Made by a program: the position numbers and the translations under genes. Below are positions 17,542 through 26,284 of a DNA stretch of 64,000 bases, in pieces. The notes beneath the pieces were generated by a model that saw nothing but the letters and a program-made list of their open reading frames with translations, did not search any database and was not told where the DNA came from. Every line of letters begins with the position of its first letter. The stretch's first letter is position 1. Source of the stretch: Fluviicoccus keumensis (GTDB lineage: Bacteria > Pseudomonadota > Gammaproteobacteria > Pseudomonadales > Moraxellaceae); NCBI RefSeq assembly GCF_004217445.1, contig NZ_SHKX01000012.1:496001-560000 (forward strand). Direction: 5' to 3'.

Positions 17542-18138
17542 TCACAGGCGAACTTGCGGCACGACCTCAGGATTGATGAAACGCTCACCGCGCTTGAGCT
17601 TTTCGTACATCTCTGGGTCCGGCCACTCTGCCCGCACCTGATCGGAGAAGATAATATCTTCCAGCCGGATCAGGCCCATGCGCGGGTTGTCGATGTCTTC
17701 GCGGAAGCACTGGGCGTAACCGGTCTGTGTCTCATGCACGATCACGGAATACAGGCGCACATCCGCTTCGCCGTTTTTCATCTCGGTCTGCTTCAGCACG
17801 GCATCCGCCAGGACAAACATCAGGCGGGAAAATTGTTCAGCGGAGGGGGAAACCGGCAGCGAGATCCAGCGGGCGCTGAAGGTTTTGCAGGCGGTGATGT
17901 AGTCGGCGTTATCCTTGTCCCAGAACGCGACAGCATGGTCGAAACTGTCGGTCAGCGTACGAACCGCGCCCTTCATCAAACCGAAATCATAGACCATCTG
18001 TCCGTTATCCAGCGCGTGCGCCTCCAGCAGAAACTCAACCTGGTAGCTGTGGCCGTGCAGCGAGCGGCTGCAACGGTCGCTGCTGCAATTACGGACGATA
18101 TGGGCGTTTTCAAAACGGAACAGTTTGCGGATTAACAT
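17542..18138 (-). CDS. queD: 6-carboxytetrahydropterin synthase (QueD) family protein
   Basis: 198 residues from an ATG with a perfect GGAGG-type site six bases upstream; an earlier in-frame ATG (18198) lacks one. The zinc ligands are visible as H13 and the HGH pair (H28, H30), and the catalytic C23 lies in CxxxxHGH. QueD makes 6-carboxytetrahydropterin from dihydroneopterin triphosphate for queuosine. This protein is longer than classical QueD (~120 residues), with an insertion and a long C-terminal part, as in a subgroup of betaproteobacteria. queC and queE are not nearby, so a related pterin role remains possible. Confidence 0.85.
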   Translation of the reverse strand: MLIRKLFRFENAHIVRNCSSDRCSRSLHGHSYQVEFLLEAHALDNGQMVYDFGLMKGAVRTLTDSFDHAVAFWDKDNADYITACKTFSARWISLPVSPSAEQFSRLMFVLADAVLKQTEMKNGEADVRLYSVIVHETQTGYAQCFREDIDNPRMGLIRLEDIIFSDQVRAEWPDPEMYEKLKRGERFINPEVVPQVRL

Positions 18139-18220
18139 GCGGCCTCCGGCGATTCCGCGCATTCTAGCAAAATCCTGACGGCATTTTCCGTATTCCAATC
18201 GTCGGGGCGACGTCTTTCAA

Positions 18221-18249
18221 TTGAGCGCAGCCCTGTGCTTAGGTACAAT
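18221..18249 (+). promoter_or_regulatory. Sigma-70 promoter of mdh
   Basis: TTGAGC (18221-18226), a 17-base spacer, then TACAAT (18244-18249). It leaves a leader of about 75 bases before the mdh start and is among the best promoter matches in the window. Confidence 0.65.
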
Positions 18250-18330
18250 GCTGCGACTTTTGGCACCGCCGCAAACGGCCTTGCCGCTTCCCGGGCCGGT
18301 GATCCCGCCCTTTTCCTCAGGAGTTCCAGA

Positions 18331-19311
18331 ATGAAACAACCCGTACGCGTCGCCGTTACCGGCGCAGCTGGCCAGATCAGCTACTCCCTGCTGTTCCGCA
18401 TCGCTTCCGGCGACATGCTCGGCAAAGACCAACCCGTCATTCTGCAACTGCTGGAAATCACCCCGGCCCTGAAGGCTCTGGAAGGCGTGGCGATGGAGCT
18501 GGACGACTGCGCGTTCCCGCTGCTGGCCGGCATCGTCATGACCGATGACCCCATGGTTGCCTTCAAGGACGCCGACTACGCCCTGCTGGTTGGCGCCCGT
18601 CCGCGCGGCCCCGGCATGGAGCGCAAGGATCTGCTGGAAGCCAACGCCGCCATCTTCTCCGTGCAGGGCAAGGCCATCAACGCCGTCGCCAGCCGCGGTA
18701 TCAAAGTGCTGGTTGTCGGCAACCCCGCCAACACCAACTCGCTGATCGCCCAGCGCAACGCGCCGGACATCAGCCCGCGCCAGTTCACCGCCATGACCCG
18801 CCTCGATCACAACCGCGCCATGGCCCAGCTGGCCCAGAAGACCGGCAAGACCATCAACGACGTCAAGAACATGACGATCTGGGGCAACCACTCTTCTACC
18901 CAATACCCCGATGTCTCCAAGACCACTGTTGATGGCAAGGCTGCTGAAAGCCTGATCGACAACGACTGGTACGTGAACGAGTACATCCCGAACGTGCAAC
19001 AGCGCGGTGCGGCCATCATCAAGGCTCGTGGCGCTTCCTCCGCTGCTTCCGCCGCCAACGCCGCCGTTGACCACATGCGCTCCTGGGCGCTGGGCACCGC
19101 CGAAGGCGACTGGGTTTCCATGGGCGTCTACTCTGACGGTTCCTATGGCATCGACAAGGGCCTGATCTACTCCTTCCCTTGCGTTTGCAAGAATGGCGAC
19201 TGGGAAATCGTCCAAGGCCTCGAAGTGTCCGAGTTCTCTCGTGCCCGCATGCAGGCCACCGAGAAGGAACTGCAGGAAGAGCGTGATGCCGTGAAGCACC
19301 TGCTGCCGTAA
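18331..19311 (+). CDS. mdh: Malate dehydrogenase
   Basis: 326 residues; ATG with CAGGAG seven bases upstream. It oxidises malate to oxaloacetate with NAD+ in the TCA cycle. N-terminal Rossmann motif VAVTGAAGQISYSLLFRIASG, substrate arginines in GARPRGPGMERKDLL, NPANTNS, the Asp of RLDHNRA and the catalytic His in WGNHSSTQYPD. This is the cytosolic/betaproteobacterial (LDH-unlike) type. Monocistronic, with its own promoter and a strong terminator. Confidence 0.97.
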   Translation: MKQPVRVAVTGAAGQISYSLLFRIASGDMLGKDQPVILQLLEITPALKALEGVAMELDDCAFPLLAGIVMTDDPMVAFKDADYALLVGARPRGPGMERKDLLEANAAIFSVQGKAINAVASRGIKVLVVGNPANTNSLIAQRNAPDISPRQFTAMTRLDHNRAMAQLAQKTGKTINDVKNMTIWGNHSSTQYPDVSKTTVDGKAAESLIDNDWYVNEYIPNVQQRGAAIIKARGASSAASAANAAVDHMRSWALGTAEGDWVSMGVYSDGSYGIDKGLIYSFPCVCKNGDWEIVQGLEVSEFSRARMQATEKELQEERDAVKHLLP

Positions 19312-19327
19312 TCCGGTTTCAGGCTTC

Positions 19328-19362
19328 GCATAAAAAAACCCGCTTCGGCGGGTTTTTTATGC
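19328..19362. terminator. Strong terminator after mdh
   Basis: GCATA7CCCGC pairs with GCGGGT6ATGC around a TTCG tetraloop. The A-run on one side and T-run on the other would make it work on both strands. It starts 17 bases after the mdh stop. Confidence 0.92.
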
Positions 19363-19496
19363 GACTAGCCAGCCTATCCAACATCAAATGTTTCTTTCGG
19401 TATTGCCTTAAAAATACACACACATTTATTGTTGACATTACATGCGCCAACTGCCATTTTTTTATCACAATAAGAGCAATAAGGCGGGTATGGGAA

Positions 19497-19838
19497 ATGG
19501 CCGTATTGACCCCGGAAGACATTATTGATTCCTTGCATCCTGGCGAGGCCGGCAAGCCGCCTCGTCACGGGTTGGAGTTGCCGACGGAAGAATTACGCGG
19601 AGCGCTCAAGGAGGCATTGAACCTGGACAAGGAAGGCAAGCTCAGTGAGGAAGACCTGGCGAAGATGGATGCCACGGTCAGCCAGTATCTGAACCAGCAA
19701 CTGAAAGTACTGGCGGCGCAGGGCATGATCCGTGAGGAGCCTCGGCCGTTGGCCTGGCATCAGAACCGGTGGGTGCAGATGATAGGTGGGTTACTGTTGC
19801 TGATTATGGCCGGAGTCCTGCTGCTGCCACGGCACTAA
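19497..19838 (+). CDS. Small protein with C-terminal membrane anchor, unknown function
   Basis: 113 residues from the ATG at 19497 (MAVLTPEDIIDSLHPGE...). The frame is open further upstream, but those residues are AT-rich and unlike a protein start. A soluble helical region (about 20-75: LPTEELRGALKEALNLDKEGKLSEEDLAKMDATVSQYL) is followed by a transmembrane helix near the end (about 91-109) and a short basic tail, so it is probably an inner-membrane protein with a cytoplasmic N-terminus. I do not recognise a family. The 185 bases before it contain the mdh terminator and AT-rich DNA. Confidence 0.6.
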   Translation: MAVLTPEDIIDSLHPGEAGKPPRHGLELPTEELRGALKEALNLDKEGKLSEEDLAKMDATVSQYLNQQLKVLAAQGMIREEPRPLAWHQNRWVQMIGGLLLLIMAGVLLLPRH

Positions 19839-19843
19839 GCAAA

Positions 19844-19863
19844 CGGGGAGCCGAAGCTCCCCG
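19844..19863. terminator. Hairpin between convergent genes, possible fumarase terminator
   Basis: CGGGGAGC (19844-19851) pairs with GCTCCCCG (19856-19863) around a CGAA loop. On the minus strand it lies just after the fumarase stop and is followed by only a short T-run, so it may be a weak terminator. Confidence 0.5.
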
Positions 19864-19870
19864 CATGATC

Positions 19871-21382
19871 TCATCCCTTAACGGGAATCTTTCCGATCTT
19901 GGCCTGCCAGATCTTCGGCGCGGTATCGTGTACCGACTCACCCAGCACATCGACAGCCACGGTCACCGGCATGTCTTCCACGACAAACTCGTAAATGGCC
20001 TCCATGCCCAGGTCAGCGAACGCCACCACCTTGGCCTTGCGAATGGCCTTCGATACCAGATAAGCCGCCCCGCCCACCGCCATCAGATAAGCAGCTTCGT
20101 GCTTGCGAATGGCTTCGATGGCGACCGGGCCGCGCTCCGACTTGCCGATCATGCCGAACAGGCCGGTCTTGGCCAGCACCGTCTCGGTAAACTTGTCCAT
20201 GCGCGTGGCGGTTGTCGGACCGGCCGGGCCCACCACTTCATCACGCACCGGATCAACCGGACCGACGTAGTAAATGAACTTGCCCTTCAGGTCGACCGGT
20301 AGCTCTTCACCCTTGGCGATCATGTCCACCATGCGCTTGTGGGCGGCATCGCGGCCGGTCAGGATGGTGCCGTTCAGCAGCAACGTCTCGCCGGTCTTCC
20401 ACGACTTGATTTCGTCATGGGTGATGGTGTCGAGGTTGACACGGCGGGCCTTGGAAGCATCCCAGGTGACGCGCGGCCAGTCTTCCAGCTTTGGCACGGC
20501 CAGTTCGGCGGGACCGGAGCCGTCCAGTTCGAAATGCACATGACGGGTGGCGGCGCAGTTGGGAATCATCGCTACCGGCAATGAGGCCGCGTGGGTCGGG
20601 TAATCGAGGATCTTTACGTCGACCACCGTGGTCAGGCCGCCAAGACCCTGCGCGCCGATGCCCAGCGCGTTCACTTTCTCGAACAGTTCCAGCCGCAGTT
20701 CTTCCACGCGGTTTTGCGGGCCGCGCGCCTGCAGCTCATGAATGTCCACCGGATCCATCAGCGATTCCTTGGCCAGCAGCATTGCCTTCTCGGCGGTGCC
20801 GCCGATGCCGATGCCCAGCATGCCGGGCGGGCACCAGCCAGCGCCCATTGTCGGCACGGTCTTCAGCACCCAGTCGACGATGGAGTCAGAAGGATTGAGC
20901 ATCGCCATCTTCGACTTGTTCTCGGAGCCGCCGCCCTTAGCCGCGATCTGGATGTCGACGGTATCGCCCGGCACGATGCTGTAATGGATCACGGCCGGCG
21001 TGTTGTCCTTGGTGTTCTGGCGCTTGCCAGCGGGATCACGCAGGATCGAGGCGCGCAGCACGTTGTCCGGATTCAGATAAGCGCGGCGTACGCCTTCGTT
21101 GATCATGTCGTCCAGCGACAGGGTCGAATCCCACTTCACATTCATCCCCACCTTCACGAACACGGTCACGATGCCGGTGTCCTGGCAAATCGGACGGTGG
21201 CCCTCGGCGCACATGCGGGAATTGATCAGGATCTGCGCCATCGCGTCCTTGGCGGCCTGGTTTTCCTCGCGCTCGTAGGCTTCGTTCACCGCCTGGATGA
21301 AATCCAGCGGGTGGTAGTAGGAAATGTATTGCAGGGCATCGGCAACGCTCTGGATGAGGTCGTCTTGCTTGATCACGGTCAT
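19871..21382 (-). CDS. fumA: Class I fumarate hydratase (iron-sulfur)
   Basis: 503 residues. Hydrates fumarate to malate with a labile [4Fe-4S] cluster. The N-terminal domain has RPICQDTG and MIPNCAATRH; together with GWCPPGMLGIGIGG these supply three cysteines suited to cluster binding. The C-terminal beta domain has the YYVGPVDP..DEVVGPAGPTTATRMD signature. It is oxygen-sensitive, unlike FumC, and no FumC is present here. It lies next to mdh, which uses its product, but is transcribed towards it from its own promoter. An 8-bp hairpin sits in the leader at 21398-21419. Confidence 0.94.
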   Translation of the reverse strand: MTVIKQDDLIQSVADALQYISYYHPLDFIQAVNEAYEREENQAAKDAMAQILINSRMCAEGHRPICQDTGIVTVFVKVGMNVKWDSTLSLDDMINEGVRRAYLNPDNVLRASILRDPAGKRQNTKDNTPAVIHYSIVPGDTVDIQIAAKGGGSENKSKMAMLNPSDSIVDWVLKTVPTMGAGWCPPGMLGIGIGGTAEKAMLLAKESLMDPVDIHELQARGPQNRVEELRLELFEKVNALGIGAQGLGGLTTVVDVKILDYPTHAASLPVAMIPNCAATRHVHFELDGSGPAELAVPKLEDWPRVTWDASKARRVNLDTITHDEIKSWKTGETLLLNGTILTGRDAAHKRMVDMIAKGEELPVDLKGKFIYYVGPVDPVRDEVVGPAGPTTATRMDKFTETVLAKTGLFGMIGKSERGPVAIEAIRKHEAAYLMAVGGAAYLVSKAIRKAKVVAFADLGMEAIYEFVVEDMPVTVAVDVLGESVHDTAPKIWQAKIGKIPVKG

Positions 21383-21448
21383 CGTGGGGCTCCGGAAACC
21401 CTTTCCCGCAAGAAAGGGTGAGTGAGGGAAATCGTGGCGGAATTATAC

Positions 21449-22675
21449 CTAATCCACGGACAAAATCTGTCCCAGCGTCTGGTTCAGTTCCTGTCCGGTC
21501 AGTTCGTGCACGCGCAGAAGGTGCGGCGCCAGCTCGCGCGCCCAGTTATCGTCGGCATGCAGGGTCTTCAGGTCTTCGGGACGGGGCAGATGCCACGGCA
21601 GCTGCTGGTAAAAATCCCAGAAGCTGATGCGGTCCAGATTACGCGCCAGCACGTAATTGCCGTTCTCGGTCTTCTTGATGTAATTCAGGTTTTGCAGCAG
21701 GTTGGCCATGTCCGTCCAGGTTTCCACCTCATAACGGCCCAGGATCGACATCGCTTCGATATCCGACACGGAATGCCCATCCTTCTGCCGCCGCAGGAAC
21801 AGCTGCAAAATATCCAGCATTGCCAGCACCGGATGGCGGTTGCTGTAATGCTGTTCCTTGTACAGCGTCAGCGCCCGGCTGACTTCCACGCCCAACAGCA
21901 CGATCATCCACGATACATAGATCCAGATCAGGAAGATCGGGAACGCCGCGAACGCACCGTAAACCAGTTTGTAGGAAGAAAAGTTGGTGACGAACAGGCC
22001 GAAGGTGCGCTTGGCGGCCTCGAACAGCACTGCTGCAAATACTCCGGCGGCGAAGCCTGCCTTGACCGGCACTTTGCAGTTCGGCACGGTCACGTACAGC
22101 AGCGTGAACGCCAGCGAAGTAAAGATGAACGGCATGATCTGCAACCCGGGAATCACCGTTTCCACCAGTTCGCCGGCATTGTTCATGAATCGCAGCGATG
22201 TCAGGTATGAAGAAACGGTAAACGCCACGCCCAGCAGCAACGGCCCCAGGCTCAGCACCGCCCAGTAACGCAGGAAGCTGATCAGGTTCTGGCGGGGCTG
22301 CCGCACCTTCCAGACCTGGTTGAAGGCGCGCTCAACATTCATCAGCATCAGTAACGACGTCACGAAAAGCATCAGTACGCCAATGGCGGTCAGGTTGGAT
22401 GCCTGCTTGGCGAAATCGCTTAGATAGGTCTGGATCTTGACGCCGGTGTCAGGCAGGAAATTATTGAAGATGACGTTGGTGATGTCCTGGCTGAGCGTTT
22501 GCAGCGAGGGAATGCCGGAGAGCACGGCGAACAGCACCGTCAGCATCGGTACGATGGCGAACAGCGTGGTGTAGGTCAGTTGCGCAGCGTTACTGCGGCA
22601 ATCGTCATGCAGGAAGCGGCGAATAACGAATTTCGCCATGGAAAGGGAACGTTTATACAGGCGCTGCCACTGCAT
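21449..22675 (-). CDS. YihY/BrkB family inner-membrane protein
   Basis: 408 residues. The N-terminal ~280 residues hold six hydrophobic segments with the YihY signature (LTYTTLFAIVPMLTVLFAV at about 37-55, and YGAFAAFPIFLIWIYVSWMIVLLGVEVS at about 237-264). The rest is a soluble domain resembling a winged helix. Once called ribonuclease BN in error, the family has no settled function; transport has been suggested. It is upstream of fumA on the same strand. It is divergent from a wrbA-like gene with only 49 bases between starts, so their promoters overlap. Confidence 0.88.
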   Translation of the reverse strand: MQWQRLYKRSLSMAKFVIRRFLHDDCRSNAAQLTYTTLFAIVPMLTVLFAVLSGIPSLQTLSQDITNVIFNNFLPDTGVKIQTYLSDFAKQASNLTAIGVLMLFVTSLLMLMNVERAFNQVWKVRQPRQNLISFLRYWAVLSLGPLLLGVAFTVSSYLTSLRFMNNAGELVETVIPGLQIMPFIFTSLAFTLLYVTVPNCKVPVKAGFAAGVFAAVLFEAAKRTFGLFVTNFSSYKLVYGAFAAFPIFLIWIYVSWMIVLLGVEVSRALTLYKEQHYSNRHPVLAMLDILQLFLRRQKDGHSVSDIEAMSILGRYEVETWTDMANLLQNLNYIKKTENGNYVLARNLDRISFWDFYQQLPWHLPRPEDLKTLHADDNWARELAPHLLRVHELTGQELNQTLGQILSVD

Positions 22676-22724
22676 CTCGGTCTCGTTTTGCTAGAATCGC
22701 GTTTTTCCTTCAGGGCTCCCGCCA

Positions 22725-23312
22725 ATGTCCGAACCCTACGTGCTGGTGCTGTACTACAGCCGCCATGGTAGCACACGCCAACTGGCGAAACTGATTGCGC
22801 GCGGCGTCGAATCCGCCGGGATGCGCGCGCGGTTGCGCACGGTTCCCGCTGTCTCGACCGTTTGCGAGGCAACCCAGGCCGACATTCCCGAAGCCGGCGA
22901 CCTGTATTGCACTACGGAGGATCTGGCCGGATGCGCCGGGCTGGCGTTGGGCAGCCCTACCCGCTTCGGCAACATGGCCGCGCCGATGAAGTATTTCCTC
23001 GATGGGACCTCCGACCTCTGGCTGAGCGGCGCGCTCTGTGACAAGCCGGCGGCGGTGTTCACCTCCACATCCTCCCTTCATGGCGGCCAGGAAAGCACGC
23101 TGCTCAGCATGATGCTGCCGCTGATGCATCACGGCATGGTCATGCTGGGTATTCCGTATCGGGAAGCCGGATTGAACTCAACCTCGGCGGGAGGTACGCC
23201 TTACGGCGCTTCGCACTGGGCCGGCAGCGACGGCAGCCGCCCGATCACCTCAGACGAACAGGCATTGTGCCTGGCGTTGGGCAAACGTCTTGCCATGTGG
23301 GCCGCCAAATGA
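22725..23312 (+). CDS. wrbA: NAD(P)H:quinone oxidoreductase, WrbA-like flavodoxin
   Basis: 195 residues. Flavodoxin fold with the FMN phosphate loop YYSRHGSTRQLA near residue 10, GLALGSPTRFGNMAAPMKYFLD (about 72-93), and a HGGQESTLLSMMLPLMHHGM block characteristic of WrbA. Such enzymes reduce quinones by two electrons and protect against semiquinone stress. The stop overlaps the start of the DUF2069 gene by four bases (ATGA), so the two are translationally coupled. Confidence 0.9.
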   Translation: MSEPYVLVLYYSRHGSTRQLAKLIARGVESAGMRARLRTVPAVSTVCEATQADIPEAGDLYCTTEDLAGCAGLALGSPTRFGNMAAPMKYFLDGTSDLWLSGALCDKPAAVFTSTSSLHGGQESTLLSMMLPLMHHGMVMLGIPYREAGLNSTSAGGTPYGASHWAGSDGSRPITSDEQALCLALGKRLAMWAAK

Positions 23313-23671
23313 TTCCCAAGCTGGTTTTTCCGTTGTATGCCGTCACCTTGCTCTGGCTGGTTGGCGATACCTTTGCCTTCCGCCCCACCGGGGTGGATTG
23401 GCTGACCGTCACGCTGGTGGCATTGCTAAAGATACTTCCGGCGCTGTTTTTTCTGCCGATGGTGGCGCGTCGCGATCCCGGCAAGCTGCTCACCTTTTCG
23501 GTGGTTCTGCTGTTTTACACCGCTTATGCCACCATGCTTTGCTTCAAACCGGGGATTGAAGGCTGGTCTGGAATGGCGGGCACGGCGCTGATTACGGCTT
23601 TGATGGTGGTTTCGTCGCTGGAAGTGAAGCGGCAGGGGAAGTTGCGGAAACTACAGGAGGCGCAGTCCTGA
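23309..23671 (+). CDS. DUF2069 small membrane protein
   Basis: 120 residues with four hydrophobic segments, matching DUF2069 (LLWLVGDTF...LLKILPALFFLPMVARRDP.K.LTFSVVLLFYTAYA). Inner membrane; function unknown. The start overlaps the wrbA-like stop (ATGA). Its last ~26 codons overlap the end of the convergent DUF3108 gene by 80 bases. Confidence 0.82.
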   Translation: MIPKLVFPLYAVTLLWLVGDTFAFRPTGVDWLTVTLVALLKILPALFFLPMVARRDPGKLLTFSVVLLFYTAYATMLCFKPGIEGWSGMAGTALITALMVVSSLEVKRQGKLRKLQEAQS

Positions 23672-24356
23672 CCGGCCCGGCCGGTTTGTAGCCGGTCAGA
23701 TCCAGTTTGTAGACAGCGCCGTCATCGATCTGCACCACCTTGACCGGCAGATATTCCATCGACCGGGCCAGCCAGAACTGGGTGCTGCGATCCGGACTGC
23801 CATGGACGCGGCGAACCTTGAGCGTTTCAATCGGCCCCATCGGCGTGTTCAACACCTCGGTACCGTTGATTTCGAAGCGAACCGGATGAAACTCCTTGGG
23901 GTCCGCTAACGGGTAATCCCGGTCAATCTTGCCGGTCGTCATCAGATCCTCGCGAATCTGCATTTCCATATTCAGCGGGTCCAGCGTGCCGGGCGGAACC
24001 GCATAATTGTTGTCCTTGCCGTTGCGCACGACATGCACGCTGTTCTGCTTCCAGTCAAAATCGATACTGGTGGCGCGGGAACGGAAAAATACCTGACGCT
24101 GGTTTCGGTAGTTGAGTGAAACCAGATCACCCTTGTTGATCATGAAATCGGTTTGTTCCAGCGAGTTGGCCATCAGCGCCGTGGCGCGCAACTCGTAATG
24201 GTAACGATTGCCCTGACGGGTCAGCGTACCGGTTGCCGATCCATTCAGTTTGTTATCCAGATTGACTTTGTAGGTTGCCGTATAGGGCACCGGATCGGCT
24301 TGCACGATGACCGGCATGGTCAGCAGTGAAACAGACAGGCAGGTGAGCAGGCGCAT
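23592..24356 (-). CDS. DUF3108 exported protein
   Basis: 254 residues from the ATG at 24356, which has AAGGGA at correct spacing; an ATG six bases earlier is too close to it. Signal peptide about 1-20 (ending VIVQA), then a beta-rich domain with YTATYKVNLDNKLNGSATGTL and GPIETLKVRR, the DUF3108 pattern. The C-terminus is a Pro/Ala-rich tail. Probably periplasmic; function unknown. Last gene of a purM-purN-DUF3108 unit, starting 13 bases after purN. The tail overlaps the opposite-strand DUF2069 gene. Confidence 0.82.
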   Translation of the reverse strand: MRLLTCLSVSLLTMPVIVQADPVPYTATYKVNLDNKLNGSATGTLTRQGNRYHYELRATALMANSLEQTDFMINKGDLVSLNYRNQRQVFFRSRATSIDFDWKQNSVHVVRNGKDNNYAVPPGTLDPLNMEMQIREDLMTTGKIDRDYPLADPKEFHPVRFEINGTEVLNTPMGPIETLKVRRVHGSPDRSTQFWLARSMEYLPVKVVQIDDGAVYKLDLTGYKPAGPVRTAPPVVSATSPAASLPATKPPSKP

Positions 24357-24369
24357 CAGCATTCCCTTT

Positions 24370-25005
24370 TCAGAACAGGAGTTGGACCGGTTGCCGCAGT
24401 TTCTGGCCGTCCAGCAGGGGGCTGCCGTCACGATATACCAAGCGTCCGGATGCCATCCAGCTTAACACCTGGGGATAAAGCCAGTGTTCGACCTTGTGCA
24501 CTTTTTCGGTAAGGATTTGTTCATTATCAGCAGGATGCACCTGCACGACGCCCTGCGCGATCACCGGTCCGCCATCGAGTTCAGCGTTCACATAATGTAC
24601 GGAACAGCCGTGCAGGCGATCGCCGGTCGCCAGGACACGGCGGTGGGTATGCAAGCCCTTGTAACGTGGCAACAGTGAAGGATGGATGTTGAGAAGCCGC
24701 CCTTCATAGTGACGGACGAAGCCGGGCGTCAGGATGCGCATGAATCCGGCCAGCACTACCGTATCTGGCTGCCAGCCATCGATCTGCTGCTGCATGGCGG
24801 TATCGAAATCTTCCCGCGACGGGTAATCGCGGTGGGCGATGGTCGCGACCGGAATACCCGCTTCCGTCGCACGCACCAGCCCATAGGCGTCCGCCCGGTT
24901 GGAAAGCACGCCGACCACCTTTCCGGCAATCCACCCGGCGCGGCAGGCATCGATGATGGCCTGCAGGTTGCTGCCGGAACCGGAAATCAGGACAACGATA
25001 TTCAT
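24370..25005 (-). CDS. purN: Phosphoribosylglycinamide formyltransferase
   Basis: 211 residues. It transfers a formyl group from 10-formyl-THF to GAR, the third step of purine synthesis. Seen: IVVLISGSGSNLQAIIDAC (phosphate loop), VVLAGFMRILTPGFV, the catalytic N-IHPSLLP-YKGLHTHRR region with its Asn and His, and the conserved Asp in VNAELDGGPVIAQ. It follows purM by 91 bases on the same strand, with a nine-base-pair hairpin (25048-25070) between them, and precedes DUF3108. Confidence 0.96.
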   Translation of the reverse strand: MNIVVLISGSGSNLQAIIDACRAGWIAGKVVGVLSNRADAYGLVRATEAGIPVATIAHRDYPSREDFDTAMQQQIDGWQPDTVVLAGFMRILTPGFVRHYEGRLLNIHPSLLPRYKGLHTHRRVLATGDRLHGCSVHYVNAELDGGPVIAQGVVQVHPADNEQILTEKVHKVEHWLYPQVLSWMASGRLVYRDGSPLLDGQKLRQPVQLLF

Positions 25006-25047
25006 CAGGCGCTCACAGGATCATTCATTCAGGACGACAGAAACAAC

Positions 25048-25070
25048 AGAGACGCAACGGGTGCGTCTCT
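25048..25070. other. Intergenic hairpin between purM and purN
   Basis: AGAGACGCA (25048-25056) pairs with TGCGTCTCT (25062-25070) around a five-base loop. There is no T-run, so it may be an mRNA processing or stability element rather than a terminator. Confidence 0.45.
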
Positions 25071-25096
25071 GCGGTCAACACGGAAAGCCCGGCTAA

Positions 25097-26137
25097 TCAG
25101 GCAAAAACCACGGTCGGCTCGGCATGCGTTGACGGCACGATCTCGCCCAGCTTCCAGGCGTCTTCGCCGGCGGCCTTCAGATGGGCAATGGCGTCATCGG
25201 CGCGATCGGCCGGAACCACCACCACCATGCCGACGCCGCAGTTGAAGGTGCGGTACATTTCGAAGCGATCGACACTGCCCTGTTCCTGCAGCCAGCGGAA
25301 GATGGCCGGCCACTGCCAGGAGGATTCGTCAATACGGGCGTCCGCACCTTCCGGCAGCACGCGCGGCAGGTTGCCGGGCAATCCGCCGCCGGTGATGTGC
25401 GCCATCGCGTGCACCGGCATCGCCTTGATCAGCGACAGCAGCGGCTTGATGTAGATTCGGGTCGGCGTCATGACGCGGTCGGCCAGCGACTTGCCTTCGA
25501 TATCCTGGTTCAGGTCAGCCTGACGCACATCAATGATCTTGCGGACCAGCGAATAGCCGTTGGAATGCACCCCGCTGGAGGCCAGACCGATCAGCACGTC
25601 GCCGGCCTTGACCTTGCTGCCGTCGATGATCTCGTCTTTTTCCACCACGCCGACCGAGAAACCGGCCAGGTCATAATCCTCGCCTTCATACATGCCGGGC
25701 ATTTCCGCGGTCTCGCCGCCCACCAGCGCGCAACCGGCTTGCAGACAGCCCTCGCCGATACCGGTCACCACGGTTGCAGCGGTTTCCACCGACAGATGTC
25801 CGGTAGCGTAGTAATCCAGGAAGAACAGCGGTTCCGCGCCGCAAACCACCAGATCGTTGACGCACATGGCGACCAGATCAATGCCGATGCTTTCATGGCG
25901 GTTCAGTTGCAGCGCCAGTTTGAGCTTGGTGCCAACGCCGTCGGTGCCGGAAACCAGCACCGGCTTGCGATAGCCCTCGGGGATCTCGCACAGGGCGCCG
26001 AATCCGCCCAGGCCGCCCAGCACTTCCTTCCGGGCGGTCTTCTTGGCCACACCCTTGATGCGTTCAACCAGATCGTCTCCGGCTTCGATATCCACACCGG
26101 CATCTTTATAGCTGAGGGAAGTTGGGGTTTGGCTCAT
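25097..26137 (-). CDS. purM: Phosphoribosylformylglycinamidine cyclo-ligase
   Basis: About 346 residues. It closes the imidazole ring to AIR with ATP, the fifth step of purine synthesis. Seen: LSYKDAGVDIEAGD at the N-terminus, VSGTDGVGTKLKLA, GIDLVAMCVNDLVVCGAEPLFFLDYYA, and HITGGGLPGNLPRVLP. The ATG at 26137 has GGAT seven bases upstream; another in-frame ATG lies six bases earlier. It heads the purM-purN-DUF3108 unit and is divergent from the next gene. Confidence 0.96.
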   Translation of the reverse strand: MSQTPTSLSYKDAGVDIEAGDDLVERIKGVAKKTARKEVLGGLGGFGALCEIPEGYRKPVLVSGTDGVGTKLKLALQLNRHESIGIDLVAMCVNDLVVCGAEPLFFLDYYATGHLSVETAATVVTGIGEGCLQAGCALVGGETAEMPGMYEGEDYDLAGFSVGVVEKDEIIDGSKVKAGDVLIGLASSGVHSNGYSLVRKIIDVRQADLNQDIEGKSLADRVMTPTRIYIKPLLSLIKAMPVHAMAHITGGGLPGNLPRVLPEGADARIDESSWQWPAIFRWLQEQGSVDRFEMYRTFNCGVGMVVVVPADRADDAIAHLKAAGEDAWKLGEIVPSTHAEPTVVFA

Positions 26138-26284
26138 GGTCATATCCAGAAAGGGTCAGGCAATGGGCGCGCATTTTACCTTTTTGGGCCCGATTCCTCT
26201 AGGGCAAGGCGATATTAATCGCTACGCCGACGTTCTGGTTTGTGGAAATGGACGGCACTCTTGCGTTAAGGTTGCATTTTTTGG

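Noticed and set aside
18217..19299. 360-codon minus-strand open frame opposite mdh
   Set aside because: A complement artefact of mdh codon usage.
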